DNA of 45,863 bases from Hinthialibacter sp964556895 (GCA_964556895.1 CAZKYC010000029.1:1-45863), one strand, 5' to 3'; shown: positions 30,682-40,378, counted from the first letter of the stretch. Numbers and translations are program-made. The notes: generated from the sequence alone by a model not told the origin.

Positions 30682-32625
30682 TCACTCTACTTCAAACTTA
30701 AATAGAGAGACGCTGATGGGCGCAAGTTGCAACATGCCATCATTCCAAGAGACGGGCTGTTCTTCAATCGAGATGACCTCTGGCTCGCCTGGTGTGTTGT
30801 ACGCCATTTTGTCTTCGCCCGCGATTTGCCACAAGTTGCCAACATCATTCAAATAGGCGCCTTTGAGACTAATTTGTAAATCGACATAACTGTCGGTTGG
30901 GTTAACAACTGCGATAGTGACGGCCTTACGGTCAGAGGTCCACGCGGCGGCAACGTCTAACGGCTCTGGCATGTCGTTGATATGAATCGGAATCTGGCCA
31001 AAATGATGGCGGTAGAGTTTAAGCACAAGGCCAGTCGTCTCAAACCGGGCGTCGGTCTTGGTTGTTTTGATACACCCAATGACGTTGACTGTTTGGGCGT
31101 AATTGGCCATAAAAAAGATGTCACTATACCGAAAATACTCGTGCAGCCCCGCCGCGATTCCGAGTCCGTCTTGCAAGTGGTACTGACAGCCAAGCTCTCC
31201 ATAGATGTATGGTCCATACCAATAATTCCATTCGTCCATGGCGATGCGGATGTCTTTTGGCTCCAAGCCGTCGATTTCGGCGCGATACTTTTTGTGGGCT
31301 TCTCCTACATTTTTAATTGCATTGGGAATCAAACGCACATGCTCAATCAAGTTGTCTTTGCTTTTTTGATAAATATGTTCACTCAATAAATCCATATGAT
31401 CAGAGCAGACCTTGAGCATAGTTTCTGTCCAGTTGCCGACTGCGCCGACGCCAATCAATTGGATTGTAGGATCAACTTGATACATCAATTCCGCGCAACG
31501 ATTATGCTTTTGGACATACTCCTCTAAGGGCATGTGGCCTTTCTGCCAATCGCCGTACATTTCATTGCCGACCGCCCACCAGACAACATTGAACGGTTTG
31601 GCGCTGCCATTTTGGGCGCGCCATTTGCCCATAGGCGTATCAACTGATCCATTACTATACTCAACCTGTTCGGCGGCGAGTTCGACCGACCCCAAACCGG
31701 TGTTCACAGCGATGAACGGCTCAGTATCAAGAAGCTCGCACAAGTCGATAAATTCATGGATGCCGACATCATTATGCTCCACGCCAGTCCAGGCGGGGTT
31801 TTTACGCGGGGGGCGTTTGTCGCGGTCGCCGACTCCGTCCTTCCAGTTATAGTCACTGACAAAATTTCCGCCCGGCCAGCGATAGACAGGAGAATTAAGT
31901 TCTCGCATCAGTTGAATCGTGTCAGGGCGAAACCCTTTGACGTTATCAGAGGGCATGAGTGAGGCGGTTCCAATTTTAAATTTCCCTTTTCCCAAACTAA
32001 CAATTTGTAGACGGCCTTCTTGTGTGTCGGCGCCCGACACAAAACGAAACGCATGTTTTGTATACTCATTGCTTAATGAATTGATGGTAAACGTTTGTTT
32101 CTGGCTCTCACCATCACCCCATACGAGTTGCACTTCGATGGGAGCAGCGCGACGGTCGCCAGAGACGATGACATAGCCATCATATTCTTTACCCTTTTGA
32201 AGCGCCAATTCGAGCTGCTCGATTCCTGCGGGAGAACGATTGACATTGATTTCTGGAGTGTGTTCGCCAACAAACGCATTGCGTGTAATCATTGTTACTG
32301 TATTTGGCTCACCAATCACTTTCCACGGAGAGCCTTCAATTACTTTAAATTCGCCGCCGCCCCAAAAACCGCCTTCTTCGCGTGTTTTCCAGGGGTGATA
32401 TTCGTCAGTGACAGGGAAGTAGAATTTGCGGTCTTCTACCATTTCGGCCCAGACGCCGCCATAGATACAACGGCCAAGGTGTTCGATGAACTGGCCGTAG
32501 ATGTATTTGGAGATTGGATGTTCTGTTTTATTCACATGAATGGTTACGGCCTTTTCGGCGAATACAAACGACGGCAGCAGCAAGAGACACATTGCCAGGG
32601 CGAGTTTCTGCAAAGTCATTTTCAT
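30682..32625 (-). CDS. secreted GH51 alpha-L-arabinofuranosidase
   Basis: The 647-residue enzyme has a signal peptide (LALAMCLLLLPSFVFA, cut before EKA) and the GH51 layout. The N-terminal strand region IYGQFIEHLGRCIYGG is followed by a carbohydrate-binding-like insertion (about 100-215) and a TIM barrel opened by VYRWPGGNFVSDYNWKDGVG. The acid/base is Glu355 in VGNEMYG, and the nucleophile is Glu465 in MDEWNYW. A C-terminal beta domain completes it. It removes terminal arabinofuranosyl units from arabinan or arabinoxylan. GGGGAG eight bases before the ATG supports the start. It is a single-gene unit with no other arabinan genes beside it. Confidence 0.95.
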   Translation of the reverse strand: MKMTLQKLALAMCLLLLPSFVFAEKAVTIHVNKTEHPISKYIYGQFIEHLGRCIYGGVWAEMVEDRKFYFPVTDEYHPWKTREEGGFWGGGEFKVIEGSPWKVIGEPNTVTMITRNAFVGEHTPEINVNRSPAGIEQLELALQKGKEYDGYVIVSGDRRAAPIEVQLVWGDGESQKQTFTINSLSNEYTKHAFRFVSGADTQEGRLQIVSLGKGKFKIGTASLMPSDNVKGFRPDTIQLMRELNSPVYRWPGGNFVSDYNWKDGVGDRDKRPPRKNPAWTGVEHNDVGIHEFIDLCELLDTEPFIAVNTGLGSVELAAEQVEYSNGSVDTPMGKWRAQNGSAKPFNVVWWAVGNEMYGDWQKGHMPLEEYVQKHNRCAELMYQVDPTIQLIGVGAVGNWTETMLKVCSDHMDLLSEHIYQKSKDNLIEHVRLIPNAIKNVGEAHKKYRAEIDGLEPKDIRIAMDEWNYWYGPYIYGELGCQYHLQDGLGIAAGLHEYFRYSDIFFMANYAQTVNVIGCIKTTKTDARFETTGLVLKLYRHHFGQIPIHINDMPEPLDVAAAWTSDRKAVTIAVVNPTDSYVDLQISLKGAYLNDVGNLWQIAGEDKMAYNTPGEPEVISIEEQPVSWNDGMLQLAPISVSLFKFEVE

Positions 32626-32932
32626 GTTTCATTCTCCCCAAAAGAAGGTCTAGTTTTGGATCATTCTCAAATCAAAAACGTTAACAAGTCTACCAAACAA
32701 TTACCGAAATATCCATGCCGTGTTCAGGCTGGAGGAATTTACGGCTCTATCTATGGCGCCTGCAAGTTTCTCTGGTGGCCCTGAGTCAATTTATTGAGGA
32801 ACATATTCGTTCAAAAAGCCGACGTAGTTCACTAAGAAAAAACACCATGCGCTCAATAAAACGGCGCCATGCCCGTTTAACGTATTGAGGAAATGGGTTT
32901 ATCGGCCCTAACGTATAATTTGGAGACTTCGT
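32626..32932. other. divergent intergenic region without a gene
   Basis: This 307-bp gap separates the divergent GH51 and TolC-family genes and should hold both promoters. The only promoter-like element that I can name is TATAAT at 32914-32919, just 13 bp before the GTG start of the TolC-family gene, with no good -35. No repeats or RNA structure stand out. Confidence 0.5.
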
Positions 32933-34783
32933 GTGAATGACTGTAAGCCTGCCCGGATTGGGTTTCTTGCCATTGGTTTGTCCTTTCTTGTTGGATGTTC
33001 AACGGCAGGTTCCTACCGTGAAAATATGGACAAGGCCGCCTACTCCATCATTGAGCAGAAACAAATGGAAGCGATTGGAAAAACGGAACCTTTTTCGATC
33101 GAGCCGCCCGAAGCGTCGTTGCGCAAGAAGGTCATGACCGCGTTTGGATTGCCATATTCTCACCCCGCCTCTCTTGGGCCCTCAGAATTAGCGCCGATAG
33201 ATCATTGGCCTGACGACGAAGCGCTGAGAGTGAAAAGCCTAGAAGAAAACACCGTTGTTGATGACATCGGACTGCCATCCACCTTGTCGCTCAGTGACGT
33301 TCTGGCCATTGCCGCCAAGAACAACCGCCAATACCAAAGCGCGAAAGAGGCTGTGTTTCAGGCCGCTCTAGGGCTTGAGCTCCAACGCGACCGCTTCCGG
33401 TCAACGTTGGCGGGCGCTTTTTCGAGTGATGTTGACGCGAACCTGGGCCAAGACCCAACACGCAGCGCAAACCTGAACACCAGCGATTTTTCTGTGTCAA
33501 AACAATTGTTAAACGGAATCAGCCTGACAGGCAGAATCGGGCTGGATTTACTTCAATTGCTGAATCCATTCAGTGACACGACCTATGCGTCATTCGGCGA
33601 CGCCTCTATCTCGGTTCCCTTACTGCGCGGCGCAGGACGTCACATTGTCGCCGAGCCGCTGACCCAGGCTGAGCGAGACACCGTATATGCGATCTATACC
33701 TTTGAGCGATTCAAACGCACCTTCGCCGTTTCAGTCGCTTCTGAATACCTGGGCGTTCTCCGGGCCATCGACCAGATATTCAACGCTGAAAACAACTATC
33801 GCAGCGCAGTCACAAACACGCGCCTGGTTAGACGCTTGCGCGACGCCGGCGACCGCTCACAAGTCGAAGTTGACCAGGCGATTCAACAAGAATTAAGTTC
33901 GAGAAATGCTTGGATCGGCGCAAAATTCGCCTATGAACGCCAACTTGATGCATTCAAAATTTCGCTGGGGTTGCCCCCTGACGCCACCATCACTCTAGAC
34001 GAAAATGAACTAAAGCGTTTGTCTGAAACATCCACCTCCAATATTGCATTGGACAGCGCTGGTGTGATTGAAGAAACCGTCCCGCCAGCCGACGCGCCCG
34101 TTGTATTAAAAGACACAAGCGATGAAAACACCGGGCCGCTTGAATTTGACGAGCGGACAGCGATCGCCATTGCCCTTGAAAACAGGCTTGACCTTCGGGA
34201 AGTCCAAGGGGCGGTTTATGACGCTCAACGGAACATTGTTGTGGCGGCTGACCGACTGAGGCCCGAATTGACCCTATTAGGCAGCGCAAACTTGGGTAAC
34301 AATGACGGGATCGAATTAGAAGCCGAAAAAGGGCGCTATAACGCGCTGTTAACTCTCGACCTTCCATTGGAACGCACTTCGGAAGTCGTAAACTATCGAC
34401 AGAGCATCATCGGACTGCAGAGATCGGTGCGAGACCTTCAAGACTTTGAAGACTCGATCAAGCGAAGCATCCGTGACCAGTTACGATCGCTAAAAAATCA
34501 ACGTAACAGCATGCAGATCCAGGCCATGGCCGTCCAGATTGCTGAGCGCCGGGTTCACAGCAGCAACCTGTTTCTTCAAGCGGGGCTGTCTGATACCCGT
34601 GACTTGCTTGAATCTCAAGCCGCCTTGCTTGAATCTCAAAACAGTTTGACTCGCGCGTTGGTTGATTACCGTATCGCCGAGTTGGAATTACAACGCGACC
34701 TAGGAGTTCTTCAGGTGAACGACAAAGGCATGTGGACAGAATTTTCTCTTGAGGAGTATCAAAATGAGCCGTCAATCGAATAA
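32933..34783 (+). CDS. TolC-family outer-membrane lipoprotein of a tripartite exporter
   Basis: The 616-residue protein starts at GTG 32933, with GGAG eight bases upstream. It has a type II signal peptide with lipobox LVGC (Cys22). Two outer-membrane efflux domains follow (about 120-350 and 395-600), rich in long heptad helices such as DLEALRE-like repeats and QIAERRVHSSNLFLQAGLSD. The domain pair would form the outer-membrane barrel and periplasmic tunnel with MacA/MacB. A Ser/Asp/Glu-rich linker separates the halves, and family members are usually about 450-500 residues, so this is a long form. The next gene overlaps its 3' end by 20 bases. Confidence 0.92.
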   Translation: MNDCKPARIGFLAIGLSFLVGCSTAGSYRENMDKAAYSIIEQKQMEAIGKTEPFSIEPPEASLRKKVMTAFGLPYSHPASLGPSELAPIDHWPDDEALRVKSLEENTVVDDIGLPSTLSLSDVLAIAAKNNRQYQSAKEAVFQAALGLELQRDRFRSTLAGAFSSDVDANLGQDPTRSANLNTSDFSVSKQLLNGISLTGRIGLDLLQLLNPFSDTTYASFGDASISVPLLRGAGRHIVAEPLTQAERDTVYAIYTFERFKRTFAVSVASEYLGVLRAIDQIFNAENNYRSAVTNTRLVRRLRDAGDRSQVEVDQAIQQELSSRNAWIGAKFAYERQLDAFKISLGLPPDATITLDENELKRLSETSTSNIALDSAGVIEETVPPADAPVVLKDTSDENTGPLEFDERTAIAIALENRLDLREVQGAVYDAQRNIVVAADRLRPELTLLGSANLGNNDGIELEAEKGRYNALLTLDLPLERTSEVVNYRQSIIGLQRSVRDLQDFEDSIKRSIRDQLRSLKNQRNSMQIQAMAVQIAERRVHSSNLFLQAGLSDTRDLLESQAALLESQNSLTRALVDYRIAELELQRDLGVLQVNDKGMWTEFSLEEYQNEPSIE

Positions 34784-36473
34784 ACCAGGGTTGATCAGCG
34801 GTCGGGCGCTTTCGGTCATAATCGTATGCCTGCTTGTAATCGCTGGAATCAGTTACTTCATGATGGGGCCCTCAATGGGGGCTTCGGCCCTAGAACAACA
34901 ACCCTTTTTTGAAGTAGAAGAAGGGCCGCTCACTGTAAGCATCACTGTGGCAGGGACCATTCAGGCTCGAGAAAAAGTCATCATTAAAAACGAGTTAGAG
35001 GGCAACAGCACGATTCTCTACCTGATCCCTGAAGGCGAGCAAGTCAAAAGCGGCGACCTGTTAGTCGAACTAGACGCCAGTTCATTAATCGACCAACGCG
35101 TTGATCAACAGATCAGCGTCCAAAACGCCGAAGCGTCATATATTAACGCCCGCGAAAACCTGGCCATTATAGAAAGCCAGGCCAAAAGCGATATCGACCA
35201 AGCCAGTCTCGAGTATGACTTCGCCAAAATGGATTTGGTGAAATACAAAGACGCCGAATATCCTCAATCAGAAAAAACCGCCTTGTCTGAAATCACAAAA
35301 ATGGAAGAAGAACTCAAATTGGCTGAAGAAGAACTCCGCTGGTCTGAGATTCTTTTTGATGAAAAATACATTGCTCAATCAAAACTACAGGGCGACCAGC
35401 TAGCGGTGAACAGTCTCCAACTATCGCTGGACGTTCGCAAAACTGATTTAGAAATGCTGCAAGAGTATACCTATAAGCGACAAAACGCCCAATTACAAAG
35501 CGATGTCGAACAAGCCGAAATGGCATTGGGACGAACCCAGCGCCAGGCGAACGCAAACATCGTTCAAGCGTCCGCTGACTTGCAAGCAAAAAAAGCCGAA
35601 TGGGACCAGCAAATCACCAAGTTAAAAAAACTCGACGACCAAATCGCCAAAGCGAAGATTTATGCGCCAATGGACGGCTTGGTCGTCTATCACACCAGCG
35701 TTGAGATGAATTGGCGCGGGAACAACGAACCCCTCGAAGAAGGCCAGTCGGTTCGCGAACGCCAGGAACTAATCCACTTGCCAACCACTTCTTCTTTTAT
35801 GGTCGAAGCGAAAGTGCAAGAATCCAGCCTTGAAAAAATACGCGTGGGTTTGCCGGTTCGAGTGACGGTCGACGCCATCCCTGGAAAAGTATTTACTGGC
35901 CGAGTGGCGACAATCGCGCCGCTGCCAAACGCACAAAGCGTATTCATGAACCCTGATTTAAAAGAATATGACATCGTGATTTTCATTGAAGGCGACAGTG
36001 AAGAACTGAGAAGCGGGATGGGATGTCAATCTGAAGTCATTGTCGACTTCTTCGAAAACACCACATACGTCCCTGTTCAGGCTGTCATTCGCGTTGGCAG
36101 CAAGCCAAGCGTTTATGTGTATGAAAATGGAAAGTTTTCTCAACGCGTCATTGAATTAGGCCCCGACAACAATCGCCTGGCTCAAGTTGCGAGCGGGTTG
36201 AGCAAGGGCGAAAAAGTCATGTTAGCGCCTCCGCTTTCGTCCGCCGAAATATCCGATGAAGAACGCTTCAAAGAGGCCACCAGTGTTCGTGAAGTGATGA
36301 AAGACGCCCAATCAATTAACACCCAAGCGGCGCCCTCCAATGGCCGCCCGCCCGCTCAAGGCAGAGGAGAACGAGGCAGCGTCGGCGGCGAGGAAGGCAA
36401 CCGCGGCGGCCAAGGTCGAGGCGGCGGTGAACGCGGCCCCGGCGGTCGCGGTCAAACACAGGGGCGGGAATAG
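34764..36473 (+). CDS. macA: MacA-like periplasmic adaptor subunit
   Basis: The 569-residue adaptor has one N-terminal membrane anchor (LSVIIVCLLVIAGISYFMMG). A lipoyl/biotin-like half motif follows (VAGTIQAREKVIIKN), then a long alpha-hairpin (about 110-290, including AESQAKSDIDQASLEYDFAK-like heptads) and a beta-barrel part (KIYAPMDGLVVYHTSV). The ATG at 34764 has GAGGAG seven bases upstream and lies within the end of the TolC-family gene. The last 45 residues are an unusual low-complexity Gly/Arg/Gln tail (RGERGSVGGEEGNRGGQGRG). It should bridge the ABC pump to the outer-membrane protein. Confidence 0.9.
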   Translation: MSRQSNKPGLISGRALSVIIVCLLVIAGISYFMMGPSMGASALEQQPFFEVEEGPLTVSITVAGTIQAREKVIIKNELEGNSTILYLIPEGEQVKSGDLLVELDASSLIDQRVDQQISVQNAEASYINARENLAIIESQAKSDIDQASLEYDFAKMDLVKYKDAEYPQSEKTALSEITKMEEELKLAEEELRWSEILFDEKYIAQSKLQGDQLAVNSLQLSLDVRKTDLEMLQEYTYKRQNAQLQSDVEQAEMALGRTQRQANANIVQASADLQAKKAEWDQQITKLKKLDDQIAKAKIYAPMDGLVVYHTSVEMNWRGNNEPLEEGQSVRERQELIHLPTTSSFMVEAKVQESSLEKIRVGLPVRVTVDAIPGKVFTGRVATIAPLPNAQSVFMNPDLKEYDIVIFIEGDSEELRSGMGCQSEVIVDFFENTTYVPVQAVIRVGSKPSVYVYENGKFSQRVIELGPDNNRLAQVASGLSKGEKVMLAPPLSSAEISDEERFKEATSVREVMKDAQSINTQAAPSNGRPPAQGRGERGSVGGEEGNRGGQGRGGGERGPGGRGQTQGRE

Positions 36474-36481
36474 GGTTTCGC

Positions 36482-37195
36482 ATGAACCAAACTGCCCGCG
36501 CGGCCAACGCTGTTGCTGCTCAACTACACGATGTTCACAAGACCTATCAAATGGGCAGCCAGATTGTAAACGCTTTAGCTGGCGTAACCCTAACGTTCTA
36601 TGAAGGGCAATTTTGGGCCATTCTTGGCCCTAGCGGCTCAGGCAAAAGCACAATGCTGAATGTGCTGGGTTGCCTGGACCGCCCGTCGCAAGGGAAGTAT
36701 TTCATCCGCGGCGAAGATGTCAGTGAAATGGATGACGACCGCTTGAGCGACATGAGGCTAAGACACCTGGGGTTTATTTTTCAAAGTTTCAACTTGATCC
36801 CTCAATCCACTGTAGAAGAAAACATCCAATTGCCTTTGTATTACCAAGGTTGGGACGCAGAAAAAAGTAATGAAAAAGCGCGTTCGCTTGCAAAAATCGT
36901 TGGGCTTGAAGACCGGCTCGAACACCGCCCAATGGAACTGTCAGGCGGCCAGCAACAACGCGTAGCCATTGCCCGCGCTTTGGCAAACGACCCATCGTTA
37001 TTGTTGGCTGACGAACCGACAGGCAACCTCGACTCAACCACCGGCGATGAAATTATGAACTTGTTAATTGACTTAAACAAACAAGGCAAGACCATCATCA
37101 TGGTCACCCACGAACTCGAATTGGCGTCATACGCCTCTCACCGGTTGTTTATGAGAGACGGAAAAATTGAACGCGTTGAAGGAAACGGTTTATGA
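36482..37195 (+). CDS. macB: MacB/LolD-like ABC transporter ATPase
   Basis: The 237-residue ATPase has GPSGSGKSTMLNVLGCLDRP (Walker A), IFQSFNLIPQ (Q-loop), LSGGQQQRVAIARAL (signature), LLADEPTGNLD (Walker B) and MVTHE (switch His). It is the MacB/LolD/FtsE type that works with an FtsX-fold permease. AGGG lies seven bases before the ATG, 8 bp after the adaptor gene. Its stop overlaps the permease start as ATGA. In Escherichia MacB is a single fused polypeptide; here the two halves are separate genes. Confidence 0.95.
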   Translation: MNQTARAANAVAAQLHDVHKTYQMGSQIVNALAGVTLTFYEGQFWAILGPSGSGKSTMLNVLGCLDRPSQGKYFIRGEDVSEMDDDRLSDMRLRHLGFIFQSFNLIPQSTVEENIQLPLYYQGWDAEKSNEKARSLAKIVGLEDRLEHRPMELSGGQQQRVAIARALANDPSLLLADEPTGNLDSTTGDEIMNLLIDLNKQGKTIIMVTHELELASYASHRLFMRDGKIERVEGNGL

Positions 37196-38460
37196 TTCGC
37201 ACAGACTATACTCGTGAAATTCAGCTGGGAATCAAGAACCTGCTGCTTCATAAGCTGCGCACGTTTTTAACCATGCTCGGCGTGGTGTTTGGCGTGGGCA
37301 GCGTGATTGCTATGTTGGCGGTTGGAGAAGGCGCCAGTAAGGAAGCGCTAGACCGAATCCGAAAACTAGGCAGCCAGAACATATTAATCTCTTCCGCAAA
37401 ATCTGTGGAAGAAGAATCCGCGACAAATACACGAATCATGATGAGCATCTATGGCTTGTTGTATGAAGATGAAAAACGAGTCGCCGAGAGCTTTCCCTAC
37501 GTCAAAACAACCGTCCCCGTCAAAGAAGTAAGACGACAAGCCCGATTAGGCGAACGGTCATTGGAATTACGAATCGTCGGGACGACGCCTGACTGGTTTC
37601 AACTAATCCGGCGGCCTTTGTTGGGCGGCCGGGTATTAGCCACTCGCGATTATAAAGAGTTTGGTAATGTCGTTGTCTTGACCGAACACGGGGCGCGCAA
37701 AATCTTAGCCACCAAAAATACGATCGGCGAAAAAATCCGCCTTGGCGGCGACTATTTTGAAGTCATCGGAATCGTTCAAAACGCCGGGTTAATTGGCGGC
37801 GACGTTCAAACCCCAGATCAAGAAATCGACGCGTATATCCCTATCAATGTCGCGCGCGAACGCTTTGGCGATATCTTTACGCGAAATGTCGCCGGCTCGC
37901 GAACCCGCGAGAAAGTCGAATTACACCAAATCATCGTTCAAGTCAGCGACATTAGCGCAGTTGAACCGACCGCCGCAGGAATCGAAGCGATGCTGCAACG
38001 GTTCCATAAAAAAGTCGACTACCGTATCAACGTCCCTCTTGCTCTGTTGCGGCAGGCGGAAGCGACTAAGCGCACGTTTAATATCGTTCTCGGTTCAATC
38101 GCGGGAATCAGCCTGCTTGTTGGCGGCATCGGTATTATGAACATCATGCTCGCTTCAGTGACGGAACGAACACGAGAAATTGGCATCCGCCGCGCAATCG
38201 GCGCTCGAAAGAAACAGATTGTGCTTCAATTTCTTATTGAGACGGTTGTTCTCTCGACAACAGGCGGCTTAATCGGTATGGGAATCGGCATCCTGATTCC
38301 ATGGATTATCACAATGTTGGCGGGCATGCCCACCGTGGTCAGCCTCTACAGCCTCGTTTTGTCTTTGGGTATCAGTATGGGCGTTGGTATTGTCTTTGGA
38401 ATCTACCCGGCGATACGAGCATCAAACCTAGACCCCATTGTTTGTTTGAGACATGAATAG
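37192..38460 (+). CDS. MacB-like ABC transporter permease (FtsX fold)
   Basis: The 422-residue permease has one N-terminal helix (LRTFLTMLGVVFGVGSVIAML) and a large periplasmic MacB_PCD domain (about 45-270). Three C-terminal helices belong to the FtsX domain, with SLLVGGIGIMNIMLASVTERTREIG-like motif residues (split here as IGIMNIMLASVTERTREIG). The ending RASNLDPIVCLRHE resembles the family's A-x-x-x-D-P-[IV]-x-[AC]-L-R. It overlaps the ATPase gene by 4 bases. Together with the upstream genes it should make a mechanotransmission-type exporter of an unknown substrate (macrolide-, peptide- or lipid-like). Confidence 0.94.
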   Translation: MIRTDYTREIQLGIKNLLLHKLRTFLTMLGVVFGVGSVIAMLAVGEGASKEALDRIRKLGSQNILISSAKSVEEESATNTRIMMSIYGLLYEDEKRVAESFPYVKTTVPVKEVRRQARLGERSLELRIVGTTPDWFQLIRRPLLGGRVLATRDYKEFGNVVVLTEHGARKILATKNTIGEKIRLGGDYFEVIGIVQNAGLIGGDVQTPDQEIDAYIPINVARERFGDIFTRNVAGSRTREKVELHQIIVQVSDISAVEPTAAGIEAMLQRFHKKVDYRINVPLALLRQAEATKRTFNIVLGSIAGISLLVGGIGIMNIMLASVTERTREIGIRRAIGARKKQIVLQFLIETVVLSTTGGLIGMGIGILIPWIITMLAGMPTVVSLYSLVLSLGISMGVGIVFGIYPAIRASNLDPIVCLRHE

Positions 38461-38499
38461 CAATCAAGAAGATTGCATCGGATAGAGATCAATCAATTC

Positions 38500-38613
38500 G
38501 AGCGTTTGACAAAATTGCGTGCGGTAATCGCGCCCGTATCCACCGCGGCGGACAGCGAAAGATACAGCTATGTAAACTCAATCCGCACATAATTCTGGCA
38601 ACCACTATAAAAT
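38500..38613 (+). repeat. dispersed intergenic repeat, copy A
   Basis: This copy begins GAGCGTTTGACAAAA and contains TCCACCGCGGCGGA, one base off a perfect palindrome. It ends with the invariant TCCGCACATAATTCTGGCAA, then CCACTATAAAA. It shares about 80-90% identity with copy B (40266-40378) and with the fragment copy C (45809-45863). It lies between the exporter permease stop and the fucosidase stop. Confidence 0.85.
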
Positions 38614-38679
38614 ACTCCTCCTCACCGAAAGGCGAGAAGGGTCTCAGAAACTGACAATCAGACTTGCCGTGTACGACGG

Positions 38680-39981
38680 CTAAAACTTGCTTTCACACAT
38701 GGTCAGTTCGATGATGGCGTCGATTGGGTCTTCATCTTGTTGGGGCAGTATAATCGCCGCTTTTTTGCCGCCATGGATGACTTTTAATTTCTTTCCCTTC
38801 CACAATTTGGCCGATTTCACAATCGAGTCAGTCAGCGGCAGGGTAATCATGCCCTGGGGCGACTCAAGAACATGAAGATAGATGGTGTTTTTGTCTTTCT
38901 GGGTCGACGTTCCCCACGGTTGGCGCACCCACGGGCCGCCGCGGGTCTTGTAAATCGTCTTGCCATACCGGTCTAGCCAGGCGCCCATCTCTTTGAGGCG
39001 GGTAACCGCTTCGGGTTGAATCTCGCCCAACGGCGTCGGGCCGACGTTGAGAAGCAGGTTTGAACCAAACCCCGCCGCTTTGACCAGGTAATGAATCAAC
39101 TCGCGGGTCGATTTGAAGTCGTTGTCGTTTTTGTTATAGCCCCACGAACCGTTCATGGTCAGGCAGGTCTCAAGCGGCAGCTGGCTTACCCCGGCCTTGT
39201 TAAAGCCCGCCGTGTTATCACCGGGCAGGTCTTGTTCGAAATTCTGAAAGTTCTCGCCCGCAAACGGCTCGACATGGTGGTTGTTGCCAATCAGCGCGCT
39301 AGGCTGCAGCTCATGAATCATCGAATAGAGTTCATCCAGCCGCCAGTCGGCTTCGGGGCGGTCCCACCAGCCGTCAAACCACAGGCCGCCGATCTCGCCA
39401 TAGTTGGTGCACAACTCTCTCACCTGGCCCATATGAACGTCGATGTAACGGTCCCACTCGCCGGCGATGGGGCGCCCGGTATAGTTGCCCGTCTTACCGC
39501 GCGGGAAGTAATCAGGATGCCGCCAGTCGAGTTGGGAGTAATAGAAGAACAAACGCAGGCCGTGTTTGTCACACGCGGCGGCGAGCTCTTTCATAGGGTC
39601 GCGCTTAAACGGCGTCTTGGTGATTTTGTAGTCATTGAGTTGGGTGTCATACATGCTGAAGCCGTCGTGGTGTTTGCTGGTGATGGTGATATATTTCATG
39701 CCGGCGTCTTTGGCGAGGCGAACCCACTGGTCAGCGTCAAAGTTGACCGGGTTGAATTGATGGTGGAGCTTCTCATAGTCTTCGACCGTCATGCGGTCGT
39801 TGTTCATCACCCACTCGCCCTTTGACAACAGCGAATAGACCCCCCAATGAACAAAGAGGCCAAAGCGCGAATCTTGAAACCACTCTTGAGATTTCTGAAT
39901 GGCCTTTGTCTGCGCCATCCCAAGCGACGCGAAAACCAAAGCAGCCATTATCCATGTCCCAACGGCTAATCCCCTACGCAT
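38680..39981 (-). CDS. secreted GH29 alpha-L-fucosidase
   Basis: The 433-residue enzyme has a signal peptide (LAVGTWIMAALVFASLGMA, cut before QT) and the GH29 catalytic domain: FGLFVHWGVYSL, YITITSKHHDGFSMYD, YYSQLDWRHPDYFP, and nucleophile Asp203 in GGLWFDGWWD. A short C-terminal beta domain ends the protein. It releases terminal alpha-fucose from glycans. The frame runs 66 bp further upstream, but ATG 39981 with GGAGGG five bases upstream and a perfect signal peptide is the start. It is a single-gene unit flanked by repeats on both sides. Confidence 0.95.
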   Translation of the reverse strand: MRRGLAVGTWIMAALVFASLGMAQTKAIQKSQEWFQDSRFGLFVHWGVYSLLSKGEWVMNNDRMTVEDYEKLHHQFNPVNFDADQWVRLAKDAGMKYITITSKHHDGFSMYDTQLNDYKITKTPFKRDPMKELAAACDKHGLRLFFYYSQLDWRHPDYFPRGKTGNYTGRPIAGEWDRYIDVHMGQVRELCTNYGEIGGLWFDGWWDRPEADWRLDELYSMIHELQPSALIGNNHHVEPFAGENFQNFEQDLPGDNTAGFNKAGVSQLPLETCLTMNGSWGYNKNDNDFKSTRELIHYLVKAAGFGSNLLLNVGPTPLGEIQPEAVTRLKEMGAWLDRYGKTIYKTRGGPWVRQPWGTSTQKDKNTIYLHVLESPQGMITLPLTDSIVKSAKLWKGKKLKVIHGGKKAAIILPQQDEDPIDAIIELTMCESKF

Positions 39982-40149
39982 AACGACCCTCCATGTACGA
40001 ATGAATAGGCTACATTGTGAGCAGTTTGCAATCTTACGTCTAGTCAAGGCTATTCAACTTCAAGTGTTAAATGTATTTTTACTACAAGACGCCTCAATAA
40101 ACTGAATCAAGAGAGATATGAAGCCATAATATACAGACCAGCTATTTTT

Positions 40150-40225
40150 GGCATGGGTGCAACTCTGGAAGCGCCTGTGATAGAAAGCGGATCAGTACCG
40201 AAGCGAGCCGGGTTGTGCCCATGCC
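40150..40225. repeat. imperfect long inverted repeat (MITE- or RNA-hairpin-like)
   Basis: GGCATGGGTGCAACTC (40150-40165) pairs with GGGTTGTGCCCATGCC (40210-40225). All 16 positions pair, three of them as G-U. The element is flanked by TTTTT on both sides. The 44-bp interior has AAGCGGATCAGTACCGAAGC. It could be a small non-autonomous element or a hairpin RNA. Confidence 0.6.
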
Positions 40226-40265
40226 ATTTTTAATACTGATGAAATATGATTGAGACGGTCTTTTA

Positions 40266-40378
40266 GAGCGTTTGTCAAAAAAAAGTGCGCAAAGCGCGCC
40301 CGCATCCGCCGCGGCGGACAGCGATAGATACAGTTACGTAAACTCAATCCGCACATAATTCTGGCAACCACTATAAAA
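40266..40378 (+). repeat. dispersed intergenic repeat, copy B
   Basis: This copy begins GAGCGTTTGTCAAAA, contains the perfect palindrome TCCGCCGCGGCGGA, and ends TCCGCACATAATTCTGGCAA then CCACTATAAAA. TATAAA lies at 40372-40377, 25 bp before the start codon of the RfaE2-like gene, so the element may supply its promoter. Confidence 0.85.

Noticed and set aside
39091..39825. Plus-strand open frame of 244 codons
   Set aside because: It is fully antisense to the fucosidase gene, which has catalytic motifs, a signal peptide and a ribosome binding site.
40340..40378. Sigma-54 promoter in the dispersed repeat (TGGCA followed by TATAA)
   Set aside because: The required GC of the -12 element at ten bases after GG is absent in all three copies.
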